Below the pieces are notes generated by a model. That model did no database searches and had not been told where the DNA came from. It saw only the letters and a list, made by a program, of their open reading frames with translations. A DNA stretch of 64,000 bases from the NCBI GenBank assembly GCA_012729675.1, contig JAAYCR010000034.1, positions 18,125 to 82,124 on the forward strand, read 5' to 3'. Below, piece after piece: positions 51,064 through 60,313 of this stretch; position 1 is the first letter of the stretch, and every line of letters starts with the position of its first letter. Source of the DNA: Phycisphaerae bacterium. Lineage in GTDB: Bacteria > Planctomycetota > Phycisphaerae > Sedimentisphaerales > Anaerohalosphaeraceae. Position numbers and translations under genes: made by a program.

Positions 51064-51750
51064 TTATCCTTTCTCAATTGCCGTTCGTATCGCGGCGATA
51101 GCGGCGGGGCGGTCGGACTGGCCGAAGATGGCATTGCCCGCTACAAAGGTATCGGCCCCGTAGCCTTTGACGATCCCGGCGGTTGTCGGGTCAATGCCGC
51201 CGTCCACCTCGATGCGTACATCCGGCCCGACGATCTGCCGCAGGCGGATGCATTTCCGAGCCGCGTCATCCATAAATGATTGGCCGCCAAAGCCCGGATT
51301 GACCGTCATTACCAGCACCATATCGCACAGCGGTGCGACCGCTTCGACGGCCTCAACCGGTGTGTCGGGGTTCAGCGTAACGCCGACCGTCACGCCCAGG
51401 CCGCGCAAATATCTGACGAACGCCGCAGGATCGTCCACCGTCTCGACGTGAAACGTGATGTGGTCGCTGCCCGCCTCGGCAAACCGCTCGGCGTACTTTT
51501 CCGGGTTGGTAATCATCAGATGCGTATCCAGCACCGCATTGGTACACTTGCGAATCCACGCCACCACCGGCGGCCCGACCGTGATGTTCGGAACAAAATG
51601 CCCGTCCATCACGTCCAGATGCACCACCTCAATACCCGTCGCCGTGACTTCGGCGATCTCTTGGGCAAGATTGGCAAAATCGGCGCTCAAAACCGACGGC
51701 ACGATCTGGTACGTCCCGGCCTTCGGTAGTCTGCGTCTATTCATTGTCAC
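51064..51750 (-). CDS. rpe: ribulose-phosphate 3-epimerase
   Basis: TIM-barrel metal enzyme of the pentose phosphate pathway. 228 residues. PSVLSADFANLAQEI opening, VVHLDVMDGHFVPNITVGP (metal His/Asp), DTHLMITNPEKYAERFAEAG, MTVNPGFGGQSFM (phosphate loop) and IEVDGGIDPTTAG (second catalytic Asp). Start ATG 51750 or 51744; no clear ribosome binding site. Lies between accD and pgk with repeat-filled gaps on both sides. Confidence 0.96.
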   Translation of the reverse strand: MTMNRRRLPKAGTYQIVPSVLSADFANLAQEIAEVTATGIEVVHLDVMDGHFVPNITVGPPVVAWIRKCTNAVLDTHLMITNPEKYAERFAEAGSDHITFHVETVDDPAAFVRYLRGLGVTVGVTLNPDTPVEAVEAVAPLCDMVLVMTVNPGFGGQSFMDDAARKCIRLRQIVGPDVRIEVDGGIDPTTAGIVKGYGADTFVAGNAIFGQSDRPAAIAAIRTAIEKG

Positions 51751-51761
51751 ACGCTCACTTT

Positions 51762-51868
51762 AACCATGAAGCCCATGAAGACCATGAAGTTTTGATAAAT
51801 TTTTCTTCACGTGCTTCATGTACTTCATGGTTTGATTTATCTGTATCTGTGAAATCTGTGGTTCCCAT
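51762..51868. repeat. CCATGAAG-type inverted repeat upstream of rpe
   Basis: AACCATGAAGCCCATGAAG and ACCATGAAG are mirrored by CTTCACGTGCTTCATG and TACTTCATGGTTTG; ends with ATCTGTGAAATCTGTGG as in the accD gap. Confidence 0.75.
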
Positions 51869-51870
51869 TA

Positions 51871-53109
51871 TTATTTCGCGTCAAGGATGTCCAGGCACTT
51901 GAACTTTTTGCCTTCGAGGAACTCCAGGCTCGCGCCGCCGCCGGTGGAGATGTGGCTGACCCGGTCTTCGAGTTTCAGCAGGGCGATCGCGCTGGCGCTG
52001 TCGCCGCCGCCGATAATGCTGCGGGCGCCCTTGTCGGTCGCCTCGGCCACCGCCATTGCGACGGCCTTGGTCCCGGCGTCAAATGGCGCCATCTCAAAGA
52101 CGCCCATCGGTCCGTTCCAGACGATGGTCTTGGCGCTTTTGACCTTTTCGGCAAACAGTGCCTGCGTTTCGGGGCCGATGTCCATCCCTTGCCAGCCGTC
52201 TTCGATGTCGCCTTCGACGACCTTGTGTTCGGCGCCGGCCTTGAACTCTTTGGCCACGGCCGTATCGACCGGCAGCACAATGTCGCAGCCGATCTCTTCG
52301 GCCTGCTTGAGCAGGTCGATGGCCTTGTCGGCAAAGTCGCTCTCGCACAGGCTGTCGCCGACGCGCTTGCCCTGCGCCTTGAAGAACGTATAGGCCATCG
52401 CGCCGCCGATGAGAATGCAGTCCACCTTGCGGAGCAGGTTTTCGATAACGCCGATCTTGTCCGAGACCTTCGCACCGCCCAAAATCGCCACAAACGGCCG
52501 CTCCGGGTTTTCCAGCGTCTCGCCGAGGAATTTCAACTCTTTTTCGATCAGAAAGCCCGACACGCGCGGCTTGCCGTCCATCATGCACGGTACGGTGTAC
52601 ATCGACGCGTTGTCGCGGTGGGCCGTGCCGAAGGCGTCATCGACATACACATCCGCCAGATCGGCAAGCTGTTTGGCAAAGGCGTCTTTGGCGGTACGCA
52701 GTTGGGCGTCTTCCTTGGCGGCCTTGTCCTTGATCGTCTCTTCTTTGTGAAACCGCACGTTTTCCAGCAGCATCACATCGCCGGGCTTCAGCGCCGCGGC
52801 CTTGGCCTTCACGTCCGGACCGATACAGTCATTGGCGAACACCACCGTCTTGCCCAGCAATTCGCCCAGACGCTTGGCCACCGGCGCCAGCGAGTACCTG
52901 GCCTCCGGTTCGCCTTTGGGACGGCCCAGATGGCTCATCAAAATCAGCGATCCGCCCTGCGCCAGCACATGCTTGATTGTTGGCAAGGCCTGCACGATAC
53001 GGTTATCGTTGGTAATATTCTGTGCCCCGTCGAGCGGCACGTTAAAGTCCACCCGCATCAGCACTTTTTTGCCTTTTACATTGATATCCGCAACAGTCTT
53101 TTTTGCCAT
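51871..53109 (-). CDS. pgk: phosphoglycerate kinase
   Basis: ATP-forming glycolytic enzyme, 412 residues. [19 protein letters not shown] signature at the N-terminus, [31 protein letters not shown], the [18 protein letters not shown] hinge, and the C-terminal nucleotide loop [14 protein letters not shown] then [17 protein letters not shown] small Lys-rich insert lies near residue 130 ([18 protein letters not shown]). Downstream of gapA; a terminator-like hairpin separates the two, so pgk may be partly independent. Confidence 0.97.
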   Translation of the reverse strand: MAKKTVADINVKGKKVLMRVDFNVPLDGAQNITNDNRIVQALPTIKHVLAQGGSLILMSHLGRPKGEPEARYSLAPVAKRLGELLGKTVVFANDCIGPDVKAKAAALKPGDVMLLENVRFHKEETIKDKAAKEDAQLRTAKDAFAKQLADLADVYVDDAFGTAHRDNASMYTVPCMMDGKPRVSGFLIEKELKFLGETLENPERPFVAILGGAKVSDKIGVIENLLRKVDCILIGGAMAYTFFKAQGKRVGDSLCESDFADKAIDLLKQAEEIGCDIVLPVDTAVAKEFKAGAEHKVVEGDIEDGWQGMDIGPETQALFAEKVKSAKTIVWNGPMGVFEMAPFDAGTKAVAMAVAEATDKGARSIIGGGDSASAIALLKLEDRVSHISTGGGASLEFLEGKKFKCLDILDAK

Positions 53110-53150
53110 AAAAATTCCTTTCAGCCAATCCTTTTATTAAAAAGATATTT

Positions 53151-53222
53151 TACCACGAAGGACACAAAGATCACGAAGTTAAATTAGAGTAACTTCAAGT
53201 CTTTTGCGTTGCTTCGTGCGTT
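53151..53222. repeat. CCACGAAG-type inverted repeat upstream of pgk
   Basis: ACCACGAAGGACACAAAGATCACGAAG is too long to be written whole; its units CCACGAAGG, ACACAAAG and TCACGAAG are answered by TTGCGTTGCTTCGTGCG. A CTCTAACCTCTAACTTCTG simple repeat follows to 53268. Confidence 0.7.
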
Positions 53223-53277
53223 AGCTTTCTAAACTCTAACCTCTAACTTCTGTCCTCCGGCCTCTGTCCATAAAGCA

Positions 53278-53314
53278 CGAAAAGCCCGCGGCCAAGCGCG
53301 GCGCGGGCTTTTCG
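53278..53314 (-). terminator. terminator hairpin between gapA and pgk
   Basis: 13-bp perfect stem CGAAAAGCCCGCG/CGCGGGCTTTTCG with an 11-nt loop, 40 bp after the gapA stop. The T-run is part of the stem base and short, so read-through into pgk is possible. Confidence 0.7.
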
Positions 53315-53352
53315 ATCATTCACTTCTACGCGCCCGGAGGGGCGAAGTCGGT

Positions 53353-54363
53353 TTACATGGACGCCATTTTGGCAATCAGGTCAACCGTTCGGCAGGAGTA
53401 ACCCCACTCGTTGTCGTACCAACTGACGACCTTGGCGGTCCTGCCCTGTGTCATCGTGCACAGCGAATCGAAGATGCTCGAGTTCGTGCAGCCGATGATG
53501 TCGCTACTGACGATCGGCTCATCGCAATAGGCCAGAATGCCCTTGAGCGAGCCTTCGGCGGCTTTCTTGACAGCGGCATTGATTTCTTCTTTGGTCACTT
53601 CCTTTTTCAGATCGACCACCAGATCGACGCAGCTTCCGGTAATCACCGGCACGCGAAGGGCATAGCCGTCCAGCTTGCCGTTCAGGTGCGGGATGACCTT
53701 GCCGACCGCACGGGCGGCGCCGGTCGTTGTCGGAATGATGTTCATCGCCGCCGCACGGGCACGACGCAGATCCTTGTGAATCTGATCGCAGACGTTCTGG
53801 TCGTTCGTATAACCGTGGACTGTTACCATCAGGCCTTTTTCGATGCCGAACGCATCGTCCAGCGCCTTGGTCAGCGGGGCCAGGCAGTTGGTCGTGCAGC
53901 TTGCGTTGGAGACAAACTTAGTATCTTTCGTGATGACGTTGTCATTGACGCCCAGCACCACCATCGCTTCGATGGCGTCCTTGGCAGGTACGGTCAGGAT
54001 GACTTTCTTGGCCCCGGCCTTGACGTGGTCGCCGTAACCGCCCTTGGGCGATTCCTTGGTGGTGAAAATTCCGGTGGACTCCACCACAACATCAATGCCC
54101 AGTGCCGCCCATGGCAGGTCAGCCGGGTTGCGTTCGCCCAGTGCCTTGACCGTTTTGCCATTGATGATGATGTTGTCTTCGGTCGCCTCGACGGTTCCCT
54201 TCCACGGGCGGAACACGGTGTCATACTTGAACAGATGCGCCAGGCTCTTGTTATCGGCCAAGTCGTTGATCGCGACCAGTTCCATATCTTTGCGATCCAT
54301 AACAATACGCGCCACTGCACGGCCGATACGGCCAAATCCATTAATTGCAACCTTTGTTGCCAT
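53353..54363 (-). CDS. gapA: glyceraldehyde-3-phosphate dehydrogenase
   Basis: NAD-dependent glycolytic enzyme, 336 residues from ATG 54363 (GGAG 8 nt upstream). NAD fold VAINGFGRIGRAVARI, active-site SNASCTTNCLAPL with Cys156, and the HGYTNDQ and RRARAAAMNIIPTTTGAA segments (phosphate sites), then WYDNEWGYSCR at the C-terminus. First of a gapA-pgk-rpe series of central carbon genes on the minus strand. Confidence 0.97.
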   Translation of the reverse strand: MATKVAINGFGRIGRAVARIVMDRKDMELVAINDLADNKSLAHLFKYDTVFRPWKGTVEATEDNIIINGKTVKALGERNPADLPWAALGIDVVVESTGIFTTKESPKGGYGDHVKAGAKKVILTVPAKDAIEAMVVLGVNDNVITKDTKFVSNASCTTNCLAPLTKALDDAFGIEKGLMVTVHGYTNDQNVCDQIHKDLRRARAAAMNIIPTTTGAARAVGKVIPHLNGKLDGYALRVPVITGSCVDLVVDLKKEVTKEEINAAVKKAAEGSLKGILAYCDEPIVSSDIIGCTNSSIFDSLCTMTQGRTAKVVSWYDNEWGYSCRTVDLIAKMASM

Positions 54364-54483
54364 CGAAAATCTCCTATTCAAAAAGTTAATAACTACTTAC
54401 GTACTGTCTCCGCTGCCGTGCGGATTCACAAAGTTCGTACTTTAGAGCCAACCCCGCCGTCTGTCAACATTTTTCGGGCAAAA

Positions 54484-55914
54484 TCAGCGATTTTCCTGCG
54501 TCAAAATATTCTCAATGCGGATTTCGAGAAATTGTCGCGTTTTGGGGGTAATTTTTGCCCGTTCATCCAGCCGCAGGGGGGCAAGATAGAGGATTTTTTT
54601 GGAATCGGTCAGTACAAAAACAAAATCACGGTTTTCTTTATCTGTTTTTGAGTCAAGAAGAAATCGGGCAACCTTTTTTTCACGTCCCAGCCCCATCGGC
54701 CAAAAACGATCTCCTGGCATAGTCCATCGCAGCGTCATCCGGCCGGTGATTTTGTCAGCGTCAATACGCTCTATCCCCAGCGGTTTATTGTGCAGCATCT
54801 CGTCGGTCAGTGTCGTGGAACGGTTCAAGAGTGTGGCAGTAATGCGATAGGGGCCAAAAATCACAGTATCACCGATCTCCAAAGCCATCGGTTCAGTCGG
54901 CGGGGGGGGGGCGATTGTGGCAGGGGGGCGGGATAGGCTGATGTTGTGTTTGTTCGCTACGGCTGTAATGGAACCCGGCCAAATCGCCGTAAAGCCATTT
55001 TGTGTCCCGGCCTCTGTCATTAATGCCTGGTAATGCCGACTGGTCATATCGCGCAGCCCGCCGCCGAGCGCCGCCAGGGACCGGCTCAGCAGTTCGGCCT
55101 GCACCCATGGCGATTGCCGCGTGAACAGCGTTCGGTCGTAGGCAAGCGTATTTTCGGCAGGGGATTGACGCGGGATCGCCTCGGACGCGGCTTCAATCCG
55201 CTGCTGTGCGGCACGACAGCCCTCAGCAAGTTGCACAAGTTTTTCGACTACATCGGGTAGTTGTTTTTGTACCTCCGGCAGCAAGCGATGGCGAATATGG
55301 TTCCGCGTGAATGCACACAAAAGGTTACTCGCATCCTCGCGCCACACCAGTCTGTTTTCGCGGCAGTAGGATTCGATTTCAGCCCGTCGCTCATTCAGCA
55401 GGGGGCGGACAAATCGCAATCCGTTCAGCGTTGCCGTCGGTCGAATCCCGCACAGCCCCCGCAGAGCCGTTCCGCGCAGCAGCCGATGTACCATTGTTTC
55501 AGCCTGATCGTCGGCGTGATGTCCCGTCGCCGCCGTATCGCAGCCGGTTTCATTCGCCATCTCAACGAGTGCCCTCATTCGCAGGACGCGCCCGGCGGTT
55601 TCTAATGACAGCTTGTTCGCTGCCGAATACTCCTTTACATCCACACGCCGAATACGTACAGGGATGTCCAATTGATTGCCTAATGTCTTGACAAATGTCT
55701 CATCCGTATCCGATTCAGCTCCGCGCAGACTGTGATTGACATGTCCGATCACAAAGCTGTTTAAGAGTTGATGGTTATGTTTTAAGCGAGCAAGACTGTG
55801 GGCCATCGCAACCGAATCCGCGCCGCCCGAGACTGCCAGCAGAACACGCCTGACTCCCTCAAACAGCCTCTGCGACTGAATCCACGAAAACACATTATCT
55901 TCAAAATAACCCAA
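54484..55914 (-). CDS. tilS: tRNA(Ile)-lysidine synthase
   Basis: Converts C34 of the CAU tRNA-Ile to lysidine, an essential step. 476 residues. PP-loop LLAVSGGADSVAMAHSLARL (SGGADS 29-34), HVNHSLRGAESDTDETFV, ATGHHADDQAETMVHRLLRGT, and the N-type core end REDASNLLCAFTRNHIRHRLLP. The C-terminal third contains the substrate-binding TilS_C segment (MPGDRFWPMGLGREKKVARFL). An UUCG-type hairpin CTCGC-CTTCGG-GCGAG precedes the start. Separated from gapA downstream by 120 bp. Confidence 0.95.
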   Translation of the reverse strand: MGYFEDNVFSWIQSQRLFEGVRRVLLAVSGGADSVAMAHSLARLKHNHQLLNSFVIGHVNHSLRGAESDTDETFVKTLGNQLDIPVRIRRVDVKEYSAANKLSLETAGRVLRMRALVEMANETGCDTAATGHHADDQAETMVHRLLRGTALRGLCGIRPTATLNGLRFVRPLLNERRAEIESYCRENRLVWREDASNLLCAFTRNHIRHRLLPEVQKQLPDVVEKLVQLAEGCRAAQQRIEAASEAIPRQSPAENTLAYDRTLFTRQSPWVQAELLSRSLAALGGGLRDMTSRHYQALMTEAGTQNGFTAIWPGSITAVANKHNISLSRPPATIAPPPPTEPMALEIGDTVIFGPYRITATLLNRSTTLTDEMLHNKPLGIERIDADKITGRMTLRWTMPGDRFWPMGLGREKKVARFLLDSKTDKENRDFVFVLTDSKKILYLAPLRLDERAKITPKTRQFLEIRIENILTQENR

Positions 55915-55977
55915 TCGAAATAACTCTCGCCGAAGGCGAGCTCCTCAATTTTGCCTTTTTACTTTTAACCTTTACCC

Positions 55978-56014
55978 TAAAAAAAGGGCCTGCTCCTTTA
56001 GAACAGGCCCTTTT
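55978..56014 (-). terminator. intrinsic terminator after the BamD-like gene
   Basis: Minus strand: AAAAGGGCCTG and CAGGCCCTTTT arms (55982-56014) followed by a T-run. 38 bp after the lipoprotein gene stop and before tilS. Confidence 0.88.
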
Positions 56015-56051
56015 CACGAAGTCCCCTCGCTTAATATTGCAGGGCTGCGGG

Positions 56052-56867
56052 TTACTGAATAACGCCGCCCGCTTCGTACTCAAGTTCAGCTCGCGGACGC
56101 GACAGCTCTGCGATCCGCTGATTGGCTATTTCAACATTGTCGGCGTATCGCGACTCACGTTCCACCACCAGATGATACAGCGCCAGCGCTTCGGCTCGCA
56201 TCTTGAGGCGATGGTCCATGACGGTCGCGGCACGATAACGTGCAGGATAAGGGGTGTTGTCGTTCCACTGGTATGCCCGCTGGTAGTAAATCACTGCCAG
56301 CTCGTAGTTTTTCAGATACTCATAGACGCGGCCCGACCAATATGCGGCGTCGTCAATCTGAGTACTGGTCGGATATTCGGCAATCACGCGATTGAAATAA
56401 TGCAGCGCCTCGCGGAGCTTGCCCTCGTCCACAATCAACAATCCGCCGCCGGCTTCCCGATACAGGCGTCGTCCCTGTTCGTATAATGCATCCGCGTCGT
56501 CAATGACATCTCGCGCCTGGAGATTTGTCGGCGCTGTTTCAGCAGGAGACAGATAGGTATATTGTACCATCTGATCAAAGGTTCGCAATTCGGTCTGTGC
56601 CCATTGCAGTTTGGTGTAATTGCCTACAGAACGGTAATAGGCCGCCAGTGAAGCCAGGGCCTGGCGGTATGCCGCACGTGAGGCCGCAGCCTGCTCGACG
56701 TAATCTGCCTCGCCAGCTCCCGGCAAGAGAAAACCCGCCTCAACCTGTGCCATGTCCACCGGATCGACCAGCAGATGCGCGTGGTCACGCCGTGTGGTAT
56801 CGGGACGACAGCCCGTGGCCAAAATAATGATTGCCGCCGCAAGGGTTATGAAACTCATCCTGAACAT
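56052..56867 (-). CDS. TPR lipoprotein, BamD/YfiO-like
   Basis: 271 residues from ATG 56867 (AAGGA 6 nt upstream). Signal peptide with lipobox LATGC (Cys20). Several helical repeats, clearest in LREALHYFNRVIAEYPTSTQIDDAAYW and YLKNYELAVIYYQRAYQWND, each matching the TPR spacing with a PxxxxxxxA turn, as in BamD. A role in outer-membrane protein insertion is the simplest reading, but no other Bam gene is adjacent and other planctomycete TPR lipoproteins look similar. Terminator downstream; the frame upstream to 57029 lacks a signal. Confidence 0.72.
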   Translation of the reverse strand: MFRMSFITLAAAIIILATGCRPDTTRRDHAHLLVDPVDMAQVEAGFLLPGAGEADYVEQAAASRAAYRQALASLAAYYRSVGNYTKLQWAQTELRTFDQMVQYTYLSPAETAPTNLQARDVIDDADALYEQGRRLYREAGGGLLIVDEGKLREALHYFNRVIAEYPTSTQIDDAAYWSGRVYEYLKNYELAVIYYQRAYQWNDNTPYPARYRAATVMDHRLKMRAEALALYHLVVERESRYADNVEIANQRIAELSRPRAELEYEAGGVIQ

Positions 56868-57181
56868 ATAAATCCTTTCCAAAGAAACCCAATATTCCTG
56901 TCTTTTATGTAAAACTGTATCTTTTTTAATCGCCGCTGTCAAGTCAAATTGCCAGAACAAATCCAGGAATTTAAGATTTGTTTGGGCTGGATATGCGACA
57001 TATGTCGGATGGTAACGCCGCCATAACAATGAACCGCCGAGGTCGAAGACACCGGTTTATAAATGATTCATCTTACATTCGATGTCCAAAGCGTCTTTGG
57101 TGGTTAAAATCTGTTGGCTTGCTTTAGTTTGTTAGTACTTCCTTGAACGTCCTATAATGTATCTTATGTTGCACTCACGGC

Positions 57182-57212
57182 AAAAAAGTCCGCCTATATT
57201 AAATATTGGCGG
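57182..57212 (-). terminator. intrinsic terminator after TPR protein gene
   Basis: Minus strand: CCGCC-AATATTTAATATA-GGCGG with paired AT inside the stem, followed by ACTTTTTT. 28 bp after the stop. Confidence 0.75.
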
Positions 57213-57239
57213 GTTTAAGGAGATTTCAAGACCTGAATA

Positions 57240-58850
57240 TCAATAGGACTTGCTGCTTGGCAGATTTCCAGCCGTCTCGATCATGCGGTGCCAATTTGTG
57301 AACGCCCGATCCACCAGCCCTAGATTTTCAAGGATTGTCTCCATATTCGTATGGATCGCAGTGTTCTGAATCGGTTCGCCAAGCTGCGTCTGGATTTTTC
57401 GCAGTGCCTTTGCAAATTTCGGTCGGTCGCAGTATAAAATGGCCGTTTGGTAATAATATTCAAGCATCACCGCCGGCAAGTCTTCCGATCCTGTCAAGAT
57501 CGCCGCGGCTTGGTCGATTTGTCCGCTGTCGTGCAGGCAGAGACACAGCTTGTTTTTGGCACGGTAATGGATCGGGTTCAGCCGGATGGTCTTTTCGAAG
57601 GCCGCGATGGCTTCGTCATAATTATTCTCAACCATCATCAGAATCCCGTATTTGTAATGCACATCCGCCCGCGATTCAAAATGTCGCACCTGGTCTTTGT
57701 GTGCCCGGATAACGTCATTGATCATGACAATGACCTTGTCCTCGGATGCCGTATCTATATGTCCGTCATCCAGAATTGACTGAAAATGGAGCGTGGCCGA
57801 CTCGGAAAACAACAATGTACTGTTTTGCTGGATGGACGCTGCCAGTGACAGGGTGCGTCCCGCCTCGCCAGTATCCCCGGAAAGCTGGTGGGCTGCGGCA
57901 AGTCCGATATATGCATCGACGATCTCGTCGTTCAGTTCGGCGGCCTGGTTGAACTGCTCGCCGGCCAGCGAAAATCGCCGACCCCGCAGATAATGCGTGC
58001 CGAGTTTGATCATCGCTTCCAGCGAGTTCGGTTGCATTCGAATCGCGTTTTCATAGCAGGCAATTGCATCCGCATCCCGCCCCCACCGGCCGTAAATATC
58101 GGCCATCCGCACGACCAAATCCGGCATCGGGCCGACCTGCTCGATGAGCCAATGCACTTTTTCCAGAGCCTGCTCAAACATTCCGCTCTGCATCAGCAGT
58201 TCGATGTCGTCGTCCTGACGAATTTCAAGGAAATTATCGGGATGCGAAATAATCGCCAGATTAAAGGCGTCGATGGCCCGCTCATAGTCCCGTGCGGCGG
58301 AGTACAGATAGCCCAGGAGCACCATTGCATCAATGCCGTCGGGATGCTCGGCGGTCAGTTGTTCGTACTCGTAAATGGTTTTGTCCAACTGTCCGGAACG
58401 CATCCGAATCGCGGCCAGCCGCTGTCGCGGCAGTTGCAGATGCCGTTTGAATTTCAGGCAGTCCTGATAGCAGGCAATTGCCTCGGAGGCGTGTCCGAGC
58501 AGTTCATGACAATAGCCCATGATATAGATGGCCATCGTGTTGGACGGGTGGCGGAAATAGACACATTGGGCCTGCTGCATTGCCTCGGCCGGCTCGTTAT
58601 TGCGTAAGCACACCGCCGCGGCCGCCATTCGGCCATAACAGCATTCCGGCGATTCGAAGAGATAATCTTTCAATTTGCTTTCGGCCTGAACCATCTCGTG
58701 GTTGGCCAGATGATCCATGATCGCTGCCAATTGTTCTTTGCTGGAATCCGAATTATCGTTATGCGACAGATTTTGATCCAGCCAGTGCCAGATCAATTCC
58801 GCGCTGTTAATGGTCATTCCTTTTCCAAAGATCTCAAGAAGTTTGCTCAT
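57240..58850 (-). CDS. tetratricopeptide-repeat protein
   Basis: 536 residues with about ten TPR units and no signal peptide or membrane segment. Clear repeats: AIACYQDCLKFKRHLQLPRQRL, AMVLLGYLYSAARDYERAIDAFNLAI, DAIACYENAIRMQPNSLEAMIKLG, FSLAGEQFNQAAELNDEIVDAYIGL and EAIAAFEKTIRLNPIHYRAKNKL, each cut here to its core. A scaffold for protein complexes in the cytoplasm; partners unknown. Its neighbour upstream on the same strand is a single-domain response regulator (203 bp away), which may be one partner (inference). Confidence 0.85.
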   Translation of the reverse strand: MSKLLEIFGKGMTINSAELIWHWLDQNLSHNDNSDSSKEQLAAIMDHLANHEMVQAESKLKDYLFESPECCYGRMAAAAVCLRNNEPAEAMQQAQCVYFRHPSNTMAIYIMGYCHELLGHASEAIACYQDCLKFKRHLQLPRQRLAAIRMRSGQLDKTIYEYEQLTAEHPDGIDAMVLLGYLYSAARDYERAIDAFNLAIISHPDNFLEIRQDDDIELLMQSGMFEQALEKVHWLIEQVGPMPDLVVRMADIYGRWGRDADAIACYENAIRMQPNSLEAMIKLGTHYLRGRRFSLAGEQFNQAAELNDEIVDAYIGLAAAHQLSGDTGEAGRTLSLAASIQQNSTLLFSESATLHFQSILDDGHIDTASEDKVIVMINDVIRAHKDQVRHFESRADVHYKYGILMMVENNYDEAIAAFEKTIRLNPIHYRAKNKLCLCLHDSGQIDQAAAILTGSEDLPAVMLEYYYQTAILYCDRPKFAKALRKIQTQLGEPIQNTAIHTNMETILENLGLVDRAFTNWHRMIETAGNLPSSKSY

Positions 58851-59053
58851 TCGGTTTTCGCCTGTATATTTACAACGTATTCATTCAAAGCTGTCGTGAA
58901 TGTATCGGTTTGATGGAGGCGGAGTTTAAGGAGCAAGGGATCAAAAGTAACCCGAAATTGCATATTTATCGACCAAATTCGCCGATTGTGCAGGCTGTAT
59001 CGATTGTCTGGAACGTGCCGGGAAAGAAATGGCTTACGTCCGATAAAATTTGT

Positions 59054-59521
59054 CTAACGCGGCTTGATCTGATGGATATTGCTTTCGATTTCGCTCAGGT
59101 AGGCAAGGGTGCGTTCGAGTTTATCGGTCAGGTGTTTGAGCCGGAGCATGGTTTTGACGCGTGTGATCAATTCCCATTTATTGACGGGTTTACTGAGGAA
59201 GTCGTCGGTACCGGACTGAATGGCGCGTTCGATGTCGCCCATTTCGTTTAAGGCCGTAACCATAATAATTGGGATATGGGCGGTTTGCGGATTGTTTTTG
59301 AGGATGCGGCAGACTTCAAACCCGCTGATTTTGGGCATCATCACATCGAGAAGGACAAGATCCGGGGGATCGTTTTTGATGATGTCCAGCGCCTCTGACC
59401 CCCCTTCCGCTGAAACAGCCCGGCAGTCCACGTCCTCCAGATAGGCCAGGATCAACTCGAGGTTGTGCGGATTGTCATCCACCACCAGAACCGTCGGAAT
59501 CTGAATTTCTTCCTGTGCCAT
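59054..59521 (-). CDS. single-domain response regulator
   Basis: 155 residues: a CheY-like receiver (about 9-125) with the acidic pair Asp15/Asp16, phosphoacceptor Asp59 in LLDVMMPK, Thr89, and Lys111 in LSKPVN, all in place. The remaining 30 residues form a helix (RLKHLTDKLERTLAYLSEIE) suggesting a coiled-coil contact rather than an output domain. AAGGGA 7 nt before ATG. No histidine kinase is adjacent; the TPR protein gene follows it. Confidence 0.93.
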   Translation of the reverse strand: MAQEEIQIPTVLVVDDNPHNLELILAYLEDVDCRAVSAEGGSEALDIIKNDPPDLVLLDVMMPKISGFEVCRILKNNPQTAHIPIIMVTALNEMGDIERAIQSGTDDFLSKPVNKWELITRVKTMLRLKHLTDKLERTLAYLSEIESNIHQIKPR

Positions 59522-59901
59522 GTTTATTCCCTTTATCTTGAAACCAAGTTGATTGTCTGTTTGTTAGATAGGCAGAGTTTACTCGGTCCGGTCGAGCTTG
59601 TCAATCAATTCACGGTCGACGAGTGTAAGATCCGCAGCGGCCAGATTTCAGCAATCCGCGGGGTGAAACTGCTTGGTTTGGGGGTCGTTTGTTCAGAAAT
59701 GCAGTGCTTTGCCCTAAAGGTAATTAAGAGTATGAAGATATTTTCGAATTGTTTTATTTGAAATATTTTTTTGCCATAGAGGACACTGAGGGGCACTCGA
59801 TAAACATAAATGACTAAGGCTGCGTGGGGGTTATGGTGTGTGATTGTCCGAAATAAATGAACAGCAGTGCCATTCAGGCCAGAGACTTTTTCGGCGGCCG
59901 C
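59522..59901. other. gap upstream of tmRNA
   Basis: 380 bases with no credible gene. A GCCATAGAGGACACTGAGG word at 59771-59789 is a single degenerate arm of the CACAGAGG repeat family. Confidence 0.5.
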
Positions 59902-59929
59902 TTGCTTTATGTCGCCGATGTGCTATAAT
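59902..59929 (+). promoter_or_regulatory. promoter of ssrA (tmRNA)
   Basis: TTGCTT (59902-59907), 16-bp spacer ending in TGC (extended -10), TATAAT (59924-59929). Predicted start about 59936; the mature 5' end at 59963 would then come from RNase P cleavage. Confidence 0.75.
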
Positions 59930-59962
59930 TATGGTTGTAAGAGTATTCCCCGAATATGAATC

Positions 59963-60313
59963 GGGGGCGAAAGGCTTCGACCGGATAGGATGACGGTCAG
60001 ACGGCGTGCCCAGGATGACGGTTGGCCTGGATAAAAATCCGTTACCAATTTAACTGGCAACTACCAGTATAGCATGGCTGCCTAATTGAGCGGCCCGTTC
60101 CGACAGACTGTGTCCGTGAGTTTGTCCTGAACGACGCATAGCGGACTGGCCTGAGGGCATGTTTGCGGCCCAAAGGCGAGACCTTAGCAAAATAGCGAGT
60201 TTTGGAGCCTGTCGTTCGGCGTCGAAATGAGCGAAACCTTAATTGAACGACTACGCATGTAGAAGTCTGATCTGAAATATCTCGGGACGGGGGTTCGAAT
60301 CCCCCCGCCTCCA
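59963..60313 (+). ncRNA. ssrA: transfer-messenger RNA (tmRNA)
   Basis: Rescues stalled ribosomes by acting first as tRNA-Ala and then as mRNA. 351 nt. The 5' end GGGGGCGAAAGGCTTCGACC and the 3' end GGGGGTTCGAATCCCCC-CGCCTCC-A form the tRNA-like part, acceptor GGGGGCG/CGCCTCC with one G-U pair. CCA is not encoded. A pseudoknot-like CCAGG...CCTGG precedes the tag frame. The best tag reading is GNYQYSMAA (60056-60085, stop TAA), with resume codon GGC and the usual UA at -5/-4; Met replaces the common Leu of the LAA end. The 3' end is the junction with an integrated element. Confidence 0.96.
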
